Shown here piece by piece: positions 1-7,894 of a stretch of 64,000 nt of DNA. Position 1 is the stretch's first letter. Every line of letters starts with the position of its first letter. The notes under the pieces are model-generated. The model searched no databases and was not told where the DNA came from. It worked only from the letters and a program-made list of their open reading frames with translations. The stretch covers positions 1 through 64,000 of the forward strand of contig NZ_BAFT02000099.1 of the NCBI RefSeq assembly GCF_000308475.2, read 5' to 3'. Source of the DNA: Nocardia brasiliensis NBRC 14402 (GTDB taxonomy: Bacteria; Actinomycetota; Actinomycetes; Mycobacteriales; Mycobacteriaceae). The translations under genes were made by a program, and so were the position numbers.

Positions 1-29
1 ACCGCCCGCGGCGACGACAGGCGGAGCGG

Positions 30-88
30 CCCGCAGCGACGACTGACGGCCCGCAGCGACGACTGACGGCCCCGGCGACGACTGACGG
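30..88. repeat. Three-unit tandem repeat of about 20 bp
   Basis: Two identical 20-base units, each starting cccgcagcgacgactgacgg, run from 30 to 69. A third, slightly shorter and diverged unit covers 70-88, and a degenerate copy may precede it from about position 5. The array lies upstream of the gene starting at 174, or inside the 3' end of a gene that begins outside the window. Confidence 0.75.
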
Positions 89-102
89 AGCGGCCCGCGG
101 CA

Positions 103-163
103 CGGCTGGCGGCTGGCGGCTGGCGGCAGGCGGCAGGCGGCAGGCGGCAGGCGGCAGGCGGCA
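103..163. repeat. 7-bp tandem repeat array (cggctgg/cggcagg)
   Basis: Three units of cggctgg are followed by five of cggcagg and a partial sixth, ending about ten bases before the GTG at 174. The clean change from one unit variant to the other suggests slippage expansion. A CACAAT hexamer (162-167) right after the array could act as a -10 element, so copy number might alter promoter context. That link is inference. Confidence 0.8.
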
Positions 164-173
164 CAATAATCCG

Positions 174-815
174 GTGACGGCGAACGGCGCGGCCCCGGGG
201 TGGGTCTGGTACGCGGCCTACGGATCGAACATGCACCTGAGCAGGTTGCGGTGCTATCTGCGCGGCGGCACCCCGGCGGGCGGTCTGCGGGCCGTGCCGG
301 GGTGCCGCGACGCCGCCGAGCCCGCGCGTTCGCTGCCGATGATGCTGCCCGGACTGCTGTATTTCGCCACCGAATCGCTGGTGTGGACCGGCGGGCGCGC
401 CTTCTACGACCCGGACGGGCCGGGCGAGACCGCTGTCCGGGCCTACCTGCTCACCGCCGCCCAGTTCTCCGATATCGCCGCCCAGGAGATGTACCGGCCG
501 CCCGGCACCGACCTGGATCTGACCACGGCGATCCGCCGCGGCCGGGATCCACTGGGTCCGGGACGATATGAAACCCTGTCATACGCAGGAACATTCGAGG
601 GCCACCCGATCCTGACGTGCACCGCGCCGTGGCGGCACGACGCGCTCCCCGGCAACGCGCCCTCGCCGACCTACCTGCGCCACCTCGCCGCCGGCCTGAT
701 CGAGGCGCACGGGTGGTCGGTCGAAGCCGCCGCGACCTATCTCGCCACGCGTCCCGGTGCGGATCTGACATGGACGCCGCGATCACTCACCGACCTGCTC
801 CGCAAAGAGGTTTGA
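174..815 (+). CDS. AIG2/gamma-glutamylcyclotransferase-fold protein
   Basis: A 213-residue protein whose N-terminus (WYAAYGSNM, about residues 11-19) is the substrate-loop signature of the AIG2/gamma-glutamylcyclotransferase-like fold. It is followed by CYLRGG and a PGCRD motif. Relatives in high-GC actinobacteria are often labelled histone deacetylase in databases, which this sequence does not support because no deacetylase metal motifs are visible. The true substrate is unknown. It starts at GTG with no clear Shine-Dalgarno, so it may be leaderless behind the CACAAT hexamer at 162-167. Nothing around it suggests a pathway. Confidence 0.7.
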   Translation: MTANGAAPGWVWYAAYGSNMHLSRLRCYLRGGTPAGGLRAVPGCRDAAEPARSLPMMLPGLLYFATESLVWTGGRAFYDPDGPGETAVRAYLLTAAQFSDIAAQEMYRPPGTDLDLTTAIRRGRDPLGPGRYETLSYAGTFEGHPILTCTAPWRHDALPGNAPSPTYLRHLAAGLIEAHGWSVEAAATYLATRPGADLTWTPRSLTDLLRKEV

Positions 816-923
816 AACCGCTGGCGCACAGCATGATTCAGCGCATGCCTTGCGGAGCGCGGGACGAGATGTCATCCTCGTCCCCATGATCTCCGATGGA
901 AAGGGCGTGCTGCGCCCGGGCCG

Positions 924-2447
924 ATGAGCCCCCGCGAGGCCACCTTCGTGGCCCACGCGCTGTCACTCGCCGCACTGCACGGACCCGGCCCCTGGCCGGG
1001 CGACGGGCATCCGCTACCAGACGAAAAACCCCGCGATTCGCACGGATTCGCTATGCCGAGTGTGGTCTTCGACGGTGTGGTGACGCACCATCTCGTTGCC
1101 GAAGCGCCACCGGTCGCCGAGCTGGCCGATCGAATTCTCGGCCACCTGCACGATTCGGCCCGGCTCCTGGAATTGCTCGCCGAGGAACAGGCCGTGCGGG
1201 TGGCCGACGACCTGGTGCAGGAGCTGCGTTCCCGCGACATCTCGCGCGAAAAGCTGCGCACGGCAGCACGATTGGTCACCGAACAGGCCACCCGCCGCGA
1301 GGTGGCGAAACTGGGCATCGTGCTGCTCGGCGTCAGCGGCGACGAACGCGACGCCGAACTGCTCCAGCTCCTCGGCACGCTGGAGGAGTTCGCGCTGTTC
1401 GCCGTCGTCGCCCTCATGAACACCCAGCCCGACCCGCACCGTGCGGTTTTCGCACTGGCGCAACGGCTTTCCGGCTGGGGCCGGATCCACGCGGTGGAAC
1501 GCCTGGCCGGCTGCCGCGACCCCGAGGTGAAAGCCTGGCTGCTGCGCGAGGGCTTCCGCAACGACGTGATGTACGAGTACCTCGCACACCTCGCCGCCAC
1601 CACCGGCGGCCTCTACGAGGCGTTGCTCGAACCGGAGGTCGACGACGACCTGCTCGACGGCGCGGCGGACATCCTGCGCGCCCTCGTGCTCGGCGGACCG
1701 GTCCAGGACATCCACGACTACGAGGATGCCGTACCGGCCATGCACCGTTTCGCCGAACTCCTCACCCACGCCGCGCCCACCATCGGTCGGCTGGATACGG
1801 CGCTCATGCTCGACGACCTGGTGCGCCGTGGCGAATTCGATTGGCCCGAAGGCGAACCCGGCCGACTCGCGGCGCGTTACTCGGCGTTGCTGGCGCAGCC
1901 GCGCTGGCGCGAACTCGTCACGGAGCTGCTGGATACCGAACAGCCGCCGGGCACCTTCCGGACCGCGCTCTCCTGTGCGGGACGGCTCGGGCTGGCGGCG
2001 CTGCCCTACGCGATCGCCCATCTGCGTACCCACCGCGACAACGTCTTCGTCTGGCAGTGGGCGATGCGCCGGGCCGGGGACGACACCATCGACGCGTTGC
2101 TCGAAGTCGCCGGGGACGTCCTGCCCCTAGCCGAGCTGGCGTCCGGACCGACCGAATCCATCGGGCTCACCGCGGAATACGAGACGGATCTGGCGTTGGA
2201 GATCATTGTCCGGGAGCTGCGCGACCGCCCCGGCAAAGGCCCGCACCTGGTCTCGACCGCCCTGTCCAACCGCGTGAGCCGCTGTCGCCGGGCCGCGCTG
2301 GTCACCTTGCGGTCTTGGCCGTCGCACGCTCGCCCGGCCGACACCGCCGGCTGGATCGCCGCGGCCGCCGCCCGCGAACCCGATGCCCGGCTCCGGCGGG
2401 ACCTGCTGGATTTCCGTGCGAACTCGGCGACGCCCGGGGCCGGATAA
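924..2447 (+). CDS. Hypothetical protein, all-alpha, possibly HEAT-like
   Basis: A 507-residue protein I do not recognise. It is rich in Leu, Ala, Glu and Arg, with regularly spaced amphipathic helices, for example around residues 55-75 and 95-125 and again after 400. This recalls HEAT/ARM-type solenoids, but no family motif is clear. There is no signal peptide or membrane segment, so it is probably cytosolic. It begins at ATG without an obvious ribosome site and ends 39 bases before the SARP-type regulator on the same strand. It could be co-transcribed with that gene, although the regulator seems to have its own promoter. Confidence 0.6.
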   Translation: MSPREATFVAHALSLAALHGPGPWPGDGHPLPDEKPRDSHGFAMPSVVFDGVVTHHLVAEAPPVAELADRILGHLHDSARLLELLAEEQAVRVADDLVQELRSRDISREKLRTAARLVTEQATRREVAKLGIVLLGVSGDERDAELLQLLGTLEEFALFAVVALMNTQPDPHRAVFALAQRLSGWGRIHAVERLAGCRDPEVKAWLLREGFRNDVMYEYLAHLAATTGGLYEALLEPEVDDDLLDGAADILRALVLGGPVQDIHDYEDAVPAMHRFAELLTHAAPTIGRLDTALMLDDLVRRGEFDWPEGEPGRLAARYSALLAQPRWRELVTELLDTEQPPGTFRTALSCAGRLGLAALPYAIAHLRTHRDNVFVWQWAMRRAGDDTIDALLEVAGDVLPLAELASGPTESIGLTAEYETDLALEIIVRELRDRPGKGPHLVSTALSNRVSRCRRAALVTLRSWPSHARPADTAGWIAAAAAREPDARLRRDLLDFRANSATPGAG

Positions 2448-2474
2448 CCCGGTACGGGCACCCGGCGCGGCGGC

Positions 2475-2480
2475 TACGCT
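2475..2480 (+). promoter_or_regulatory. Candidate -10 element for a leaderless transcript
   Basis: TACGCT fits the actinobacterial TANNNT -10 consensus and ends six bases before the GTG at 2487. No Shine-Dalgarno lies before that GTG. Together this suggests leaderless transcription starting at or next to the start codon. No -35 box is evident. Confidence 0.4.
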
Positions 2481-2486
2481 CTGGAC

Positions 2487-5342
2487 GTGCTGTTTGTTCG
2501 GGTGCTCGGCCCGATCGTGGTCGAGGTGGACGGCCGGAGCGTGGACGTGGGTGGCCGGGTGCCGCGGCGATTTTTCGCGGCGCTGGCGACCACCATCGGC
2601 ACACCGGTCCCCGACGACGTGCTCGCCGAGCTGGTGTGGGGTGCCGACCAGCCGCAGCAGGCCGTCGCGACGATGCGGGTGCTCGCCTCCCGGCTGCGCA
2701 CGGTGCTCGGCCCCGAGCATCGAGAGTGCCTACCGCGCACGGCTTTCGGCTATCAGCTCGCGATGCGACCGGAGTGGACCGACGTCAGCCGGTTCGCCGA
2801 GTTGATCGCGAACGGCATGCGCCTGCTCGCCGCCGCGGACGCCGACGGCGCGGCGCGCTGCTTCGCCGCGGCGCTCGCGCTGTGGCGAGGCCTGCCGTGG
2901 CTCGAATTGGATGACGCGCCGATGCTTTCGGCCGAGCGCGCGCGGCTGACCGAGCTGCGCGACGGCGCGGTCGAGGAGTTGCAGGCGGCGCGCTTGGCCG
3001 GCGGGCAGACCGCCGCGGCGCTGGCCGATCTCATCGAGGCGGTCACCGCCGCTCCCTTCCGGGAGCGGCGCTGGGAGTTGCTCGCGCTGGGCCTGTATCG
3101 CAGTGGCCGTCAAGCGCAGGCGCTGGCCGAATTGCGCCGGGTCCGGGAGTTGCTGATCGAGGAACTCGGCGTCGAACCGGGACCGGCGCTGCGCGCGTTG
3201 GAGCGCCGCATGCTCGACGAGGACCCGGGGCTGCTGCTCGCGACGCCACCGCAGCCGCCCGCGGTGCAGGCCAGCGCTCCGGAGCGGCCGGTGCGCCAGG
3301 TGATCGGGCGGCCGCTGTCGTCGTTCGTCGGACGGCAGGACGAGTTGCGGCGCACCGGTGCGCTGGTCGCCGCCGGACGGCTGGTCAGCCTGGTCGGCGC
3401 GGCCGGGATCGGCAAGACGCGGCTGGCCGTAGAGTACTGCGCCACAACGGATTCGACTGCGGATCGATGGCTGGTGCGGCTCGGCGACGTGCACGATCCG
3501 GACGCCGTGGTGCTCGCCATCGCCACCGCGCTCGGTCTGGTCCACCTCGCCGGGGATCCCGCCGCGCTGGTGCGCCGGGCGTTGACCTTGCAGCCCGGCC
3601 TGCTCGTGCTGGACAACTGCGAGCACCTGATCGAGCCGATCGCCGCGCTCACCATCCAGTTGCTCGACAGCTGTGCGGAACTGCGGGTGCTGGCGACCAG
3701 CAGGCAGTCGCTCGGCATCGACGGCGAACAGGTGCTGACACTCGAACCGCTGGCGATCCGGGCGGCGGACGGCACGGACGGTCCCGCGGTGCGCCTGCTG
3801 CTCGACCGTGTCCGGGCCGCGCGCCCCGACTGGTCGCCCGGCGACGCCGATCTGGCGGCCGCCCGCGAAATCTGCACGACGGTCGACGGTCTGCCCCTCG
3901 CGATCGAGCTGGCCGCCGCCCGGGAACGGACCCTGGGGTTGCACGGCATCGCCGCCCACATCCACGATCGACTGGACGTGCTCGGCGCGACCCCGCGCGG
4001 ATCGCTGTCCCGGCATACCGGTCTGGAGGCCGCGATCGGCTGGAGTGTCGATCATCTGTCCGCCGCCGATCGGGCAATGCTGTTGCGGCTGTGGCCTTTC
4101 GAGGGCGGATTCACGTGGCAGGCCGCCGAGTCCGTGCGTCCGGGCGAGACCGAGGCGGGTGTGCTCGCCACCCTCGCGGCACTGCTCGACCGCTCGGTCG
4201 TCACCGCTGATCTCGGCCCCGGCGGGCCGCGCTACCGGCTGCTGGAGACCATGCGCCGCTACTGCCGGGATCACGATCCCGATCCGGCGGCCACCCGGGC
4301 AGCGCATGCCGCATGGGTGCGCGAGTTCGTCGCCGCGCAGACCGCGGTGCTCACCGGGCACGGTGCGGGCCCGGCCTATCGCGCGCTGGCCGCGGAGTTG
4401 CCCAATATTCGAGCCGGTATCGAACACGACCTCGCGCGAGAACCGGTGGCGGCCTTGCGGACCACGGCCGCCTTGCAGTTCGCCTGGAGCTCGCTCGGTC
4501 TGCTGGTGGACGGCCGCAATCTCATCCGGAAATCGCTCGCCGCCGCCACGGACGCGACCGCGGTGGACCGGGTGCGCGGCTTGCTCGCGCTGTCGATCGT
4601 GTCCTTCCACGCGGGCGATCCCCGCGACGCGCTGGCCAACGCCGACGCGGCCGCGGCTCTGCTCGACGCGGACGGCGGCGAGCGAGAGTTGTTGCTGCAC
4701 ATGCTGATGTTCCGGGGACTCGCCCAGACCGCGCTCGACGACGTGGCGGCGACCAGAGCCACCATGGACCGGCTCACCGCCGAGGTGGACCGCCTGCCGA
4801 CACCGGATTGGATCCGCGGGTGCGCGCAGTTCGGCGAGGGGATCGTGCTGCTGCTGGAAGGCAAGCACAGCGAGGGTATCGGGTGGTTGCGCGCCGCGCG
4901 TGAGCTGAGCGCCGAATGCGGTCACCTGTGGTGCCAGGGCATGGCCGATGTGGTGCTGGCCTGGACGGTGCTGGCCGCCGCGGACGATGCCGAGGCGGCC
5001 GCGGAGGCGATCGCCGCCATCGATCGGGCCTTGGCCGCGTTCACCGAGCAATCGAATATCGCCGACGCCCTCGGCGCCGTCCATGCCGGGGCGCACGGCT
5101 TGCGGGTGCTGGCCTCCCCGCAGGTCGCGGTGCAGCTGCGGGCCGCGGCGCTGCACCATTCGGCGCGGGTCGGCGCCGATCCGCGCCGCTATCTGCAGTT
5201 CGCCGACCCCGGGTTGCTCGAGCGCATGGATCGCTCGCTGTCCGCGGCGGAGCTGCGCCGTGCCGAGGCGGCGGGCAGGCAGTTGACGTGGGCGCAGATG
5301 ATGGCGCTGATCCACACCGCAGGCACGGTGAAGCGGGATTGA
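2487..5342 (+). CDS. SARP/AfsR-type regulator (BTAD, NB-ARC ATPase, TPR)
   Basis: This 951-residue protein has the large-SARP layout. An OmpR-like winged helix fills about residues 1-95 and a bacterial transcriptional activation (BTAD) domain about 95-250, ending in the family motif ELGVEPGPALRALERRML. A STAND/NB-ARC ATPase begins near 275, with Walker A GAAGIGKTR (Lys310) and Walker B-like LLVLDNCEHL. The rest is helical, Ala-rich and TPR-like. Such proteins activate secondary-metabolism promoters when the ATPase or TPR part senses a cue. The downstream SnoaL-like protein, cyclase-like protein and P450 remnant suggest it once ran a small tailoring cluster. That is inference. Confidence 0.85.
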   Translation: MLFVRVLGPIVVEVDGRSVDVGGRVPRRFFAALATTIGTPVPDDVLAELVWGADQPQQAVATMRVLASRLRTVLGPEHRECLPRTAFGYQLAMRPEWTDVSRFAELIANGMRLLAAADADGAARCFAAALALWRGLPWLELDDAPMLSAERARLTELRDGAVEELQAARLAGGQTAAALADLIEAVTAAPFRERRWELLALGLYRSGRQAQALAELRRVRELLIEELGVEPGPALRALERRMLDEDPGLLLATPPQPPAVQASAPERPVRQVIGRPLSSFVGRQDELRRTGALVAAGRLVSLVGAAGIGKTRLAVEYCATTDSTADRWLVRLGDVHDPDAVVLAIATALGLVHLAGDPAALVRRALTLQPGLLVLDNCEHLIEPIAALTIQLLDSCAELRVLATSRQSLGIDGEQVLTLEPLAIRAADGTDGPAVRLLLDRVRAARPDWSPGDADLAAAREICTTVDGLPLAIELAAARERTLGLHGIAAHIHDRLDVLGATPRGSLSRHTGLEAAIGWSVDHLSAADRAMLLRLWPFEGGFTWQAAESVRPGETEAGVLATLAALLDRSVVTADLGPGGPRYRLLETMRRYCRDHDPDPAATRAAHAAWVREFVAAQTAVLTGHGAGPAYRALAAELPNIRAGIEHDLAREPVAALRTTAALQFAWSSLGLLVDGRNLIRKSLAAATDATAVDRVRGLLALSIVSFHAGDPRDALANADAAAALLDADGGERELLLHMLMFRGLAQTALDDVAATRATMDRLTAEVDRLPTPDWIRGCAQFGEGIVLLLEGKHSEGIGWLRAARELSAECGHLWCQGMADVVLAWTVLAAADDAEAAAEAIAAIDRALAAFTEQSNIADALGAVHAGAHGLRVLASPQVAVQLRAAALHHSARVGADPRRYLQFADPGLLERMDRSLSAAELRRAEAAGRQLTWAQMMALIHTAGTVKRD

Positions 5343-5417
5343 AACACCTCGGCGTGACAGTGGCGGCAGCGGCCGGCACGCGGGTCGCTCCAGTCATCGC
5401 GACCAAGGGACGCAACC

Positions 5418-5813
5418 ATGCCACCTACCAACCTCGACCTCATCGCGCAGGTGTATCAGGCCTTCGAAACCCGTGACTTCGGCGTCATCGCGCGCCTGTT
5501 CGATCCCGACATCGAGATCAACCAGGCCGCGGAACTGCCCTGGGGCGGCTGCTACCGCGGGCACGCCGGCGCGGTGCGGTTCTTCACCACGCTGCTCTCC
5601 CACATCGACAGCACCGTGCTCTCCGAACAGCTGTTCGCGGCCGGACCCGACGTCGTCCAGATCGGCCGCACCACCGGGACGACGATGCCCGGTGGTGCCC
5701 CCTTCGACGTCCCGGAGGTTCACATCTGGCGTCTGTGCAACGGCCTGGTCGTCAACTACGACGCCTACCTCGACACCCCGGCCATGCTGACAGCACTGGC
5801 GGCGCGGCGATGA
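5418..5813 (+). CDS. SnoaL-like/NTF2-fold protein
   Basis: A 131-residue single-domain protein. Its opening (NLDLIAQVYQAFETRDFGVIARLFDPDI, here split across residues 4-31) has the helix pattern of SnoaL-like NTF2-fold proteins: one polypeptide helix pair, then a curved sheet. Members include polyketide cyclases, ketosteroid isomerases and catalytically inert proteins. No isomerase Asp pair can be assigned with confidence. The ATG is preceded by AAGGGA. Its stop overlaps the next start by four bases (ATGA), so the two are probably translationally coupled. Confidence 0.75.
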   Translation: MPPTNLDLIAQVYQAFETRDFGVIARLFDPDIEINQAAELPWGGCYRGHAGAVRFFTTLLSHIDSTVLSEQLFAAGPDVVQIGRTTGTTMPGGAPFDVPEVHIWRLCNGLVVNYDAYLDTPAMLTALAARR

Positions 5814-6256
5814 AGACCTATGACCTGACCGCGGAGACGACGATCGACCGCCCCGCCGCGCTCGTATGGGAACTCGTCGCCGACTATGCCAACGACAGCG
5901 CGTGGCGCACCGGCGTGGTGACGATGAGCGCAGAGCCGCCCGGCCTCGCCGCGCCGGGCACCCGCACCGCCGAGGAACTCCGGCTCGCGGGCCTGACCTG
6001 GCGCAATCTCGGCGAGGTCGACACGGTCGAGCCGGGGGTCCGCTTGACCTGGCGGACCGTCTCCGGCGCCGACGCGGCGGGAGCACGCACGGTGCGTCCG
6101 ATGACGCCCGGACGTTGCCTGGTCCGCCTCGAGCTGCGCCTCACCCCGCACGGACTCGAGCGAGCCGTCGGCCCGCTGCTCGCGTATATGCTGCGGCGCA
6201 ACCTGATTCGTGATCTCGCGGCGCTCCGTGCGTTGGCCGAATCGCGACACGGGTGA
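5810..6256 (+). CDS. SRPBCC (polyketide cyclase/dehydrase-like) protein
   Basis: A 148-residue protein that starts MKTYDLTAETTIDRPAALVW. This is the typical first strand and helix of the START/SRPBCC fold, which binds hydrophobic ligands in a deep pocket. The C-terminal helix (LLAYMLRRNLIRDLAALRAL) is also typical. I chose the ATG at 5810 because it overlaps the preceding stop as ATGA and begins exactly at the domain. An upstream in-frame ATG lies inside the previous gene. It probably works with the SnoaL-like partner. The ligand is unknown. Confidence 0.75.
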   Translation: MKTYDLTAETTIDRPAALVWELVADYANDSAWRTGVVTMSAEPPGLAAPGTRTAEELRLAGLTWRNLGEVDTVEPGVRLTWRTVSGADAAGARTVRPMTPGRCLVRLELRLTPHGLERAVGPLLAYMLRRNLIRDLAALRALAESRHG

Positions 6257-6365
6257 CCACGCCCGCTCCGGTCCGGTATCGGTTGGGGCGCGGAAATGCG
6301 CAGGTGTTCCGGTGCGGCGACGGCGGGGTTAGCCTGGGGGCGGTCGGGTCACGTCTAGGAGCATG

Positions 6366-7020
6366 ATGGCCGTGCCGAGCGGGACAGGCCGGCGACGAGC
6401 GGTCGCCGATCGGGATTGGCCCTCGGCGCTGATCGCGCGGGCGCAGCGGCGGGGCGGGATCATGCGGGTCCGGGTGCCGATGCCGGGACGCGCCTGGCTG
6501 GTCGCCGACGGGGCGCTCATCGATCGGGTATTGCGTACCGGCGCGGTCGAATTCGACAAGGGCGGGCCGATCTACCGGATCATCCGCAAGGCCACCGGGG
6601 ACGAGGGTTTGTTCGCGGTGGACGATCCGCGAGTCTGGCGGGAATTGCGGGAACAGACGAATCCCGGTCGCCGATCTCCCCCGATTGCCTTTGCTCACCA
6701 CGTTTTTCGGCGAGGTGCTGGCTCAACGTCCGTCGTTCCCGCTCATCTTCCGCCACGTCGCCGTCGGCACCACACTGGGCGGCAGGCAGCTGCGCCCCGG
6801 CGACCAGCTGTTCCTCGCCCTCGGCCCCGGCGGCCACCCCTTCGGCGTCGGCAAAAGGAAATGCGTCGGCGAGCCGCTGGCCCGGCTCACCGGCATCCTC
6901 GCCCTCGCCGTCCTCGTCCAGCGCTTCCCGCACTGGCGCCGTGCCCACCCGCACAGCAGCCGGGTCCGCTACGCCACCACCGGCCCGCCCCGGGACAGCG
7001 CAATCCACTTCTCCGAGTGA
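6366..7020 (+). pseudogene. Cytochrome P450 remnant with internal deletion and frameshift
   Basis: Two reading frames carry the two ends of one P450. From the ATGs at 6363/6366 to about 6660, one frame reads a P450 N-terminus (EFDKGGPIYRIIRKATGDEG, then the C-helix-like VWRELREQ). From about 6690 to 7020 a second frame, shifted by one, carries the GGRQLRPGDQLFLAL segment and the heme loop FGVGKRKCVGEPLAR, with the cysteine codon at 6862. The middle, including the I-helix and ExxR, is absent. About 210 codons remain of the usual 400. The intact heme loop shows recent decay. It lies behind the SARP/cyclase genes and may be a lost tailoring enzyme. Confidence 0.85.
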
Positions 7021-7072
7021 ACTCCGCACGCCCACTTGTCGTTACGACGTATCTCGGAGTACGCGTGGGCCG

Positions 7073-7894
7073 CTAGTGGGTCGGCTCCTGGACGACCTCG
7101 ATGTCGAGTGCCAGTTGGACGGTGGTGCCGACGGCGGCGATGCCGGCCCGTACGACGGCGTTGTAGTCGATCGCGAAATCGTTGCGGTGCAAGAGGGTTT
7201 CGGCGTGGAAGGCGGCGCGGACACCGCCCCACGGGTCGGGGCCGAAACCACCGTAGGTGAGGTCGAGATCCACCGAGCGGCGCTGGCCGTGCAGGGACAG
7301 TTCACCGGACATGACCCAGGTGTCGGGACCGGTGCGGCGCAGTGCCCCACTGGTGAAGGTGATCGTCGGATACGTTGCGGTGTCGAGGAATTCGGCCGAA
7401 CGCAGGTGATCGTCGCGCTGCGTGATACCGGTGTCGATGGACGCGGCCTCGATCTCGGCGTGGCCGGTGGTCTGCTCGAACGGTTCCGCGACGACGAGCC
7501 GGCCGCGCACCCCGGCGAAACGCGCCTTGATACTGGCGATGCCGAGGTGGCGGGCGGTGGCGATCACGGTGGAGTGCACCGGATCGATCGTCCACACCCC
7601 GGGCGGCGGCACCGCGACGTTGCCCACGGTCGGTTGCAGCGCGACATCACCGAGCCGCCCCGCACCCGCGGCGGAGATCTGCGCGGTGCGCGCGACGGGC
7701 TGGTAGCCGACGGCGGTCAGCACCGCGGTCAGCGTGCCCGGGGGCAGCGGCTCGGTCGCCACCGCCCCGGTCGCGTCGGCCACCGCGCGCGCGACCTGCC
7801 GCCCGCTCAGATCCGTCACGGTCAGGACGGCATCCGGCACCGGCCAGCCCTCACTGGTGCGGATCCGCGCGGTCAAACCGATCCCGGCGGTCAT
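7073..7894 (-). CDS. Carboxypeptidase-regulatory-like domain fused to YceI domain
   Basis: A 273-residue protein in two parts. Residues about 5-85 form a carboxypeptidase-regulatory-like beta sandwich (VTDLSGRQVARAVADATG then PPGTLTAVLTAVGYQPVAR). Residues about 98-270 are a YceI lipocalin-like domain (WTIDPVHSTV, ARFAGVRGRL, HGQRRSVDLDL), a fold that binds isoprenoid-type lipids. There is no signal peptide, unlike classical periplasmic YceI proteins, so a cytosolic location is likely. Its start overlaps the exporter stop by four bases (ATGA), and the exporter carries three more domains of the same N-terminal type. The two proteins probably act together. Confidence 0.85.
   Translation of the reverse strand: MTAGIGLTARIRTSEGWPVPDAVLTVTDLSGRQVARAVADATGAVATEPLPPGTLTAVLTAVGYQPVARTAQISAAGAGRLGDVALQPTVGNVAVPPPGVWTIDPVHSTVIATARHLGIASIKARFAGVRGRLVVAEPFEQTTGHAEIEAASIDTGITQRDDHLRSAEFLDTATYPTITFTSGALRRTGPDTWVMSGELSLHGQRRSVDLDLTYGGFGPDPWGGVRAAFHAETLLHRNDFAIDYNAVVRAGIAAVGTTVQLALDIEVVQEPTH

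Noticed and set aside
174..815. Histone deacetylase
   Set aside because: No deacetylase metal or His-His motifs are present; YGSNM points to the AIG2/gamma-glutamylcyclotransferase fold.
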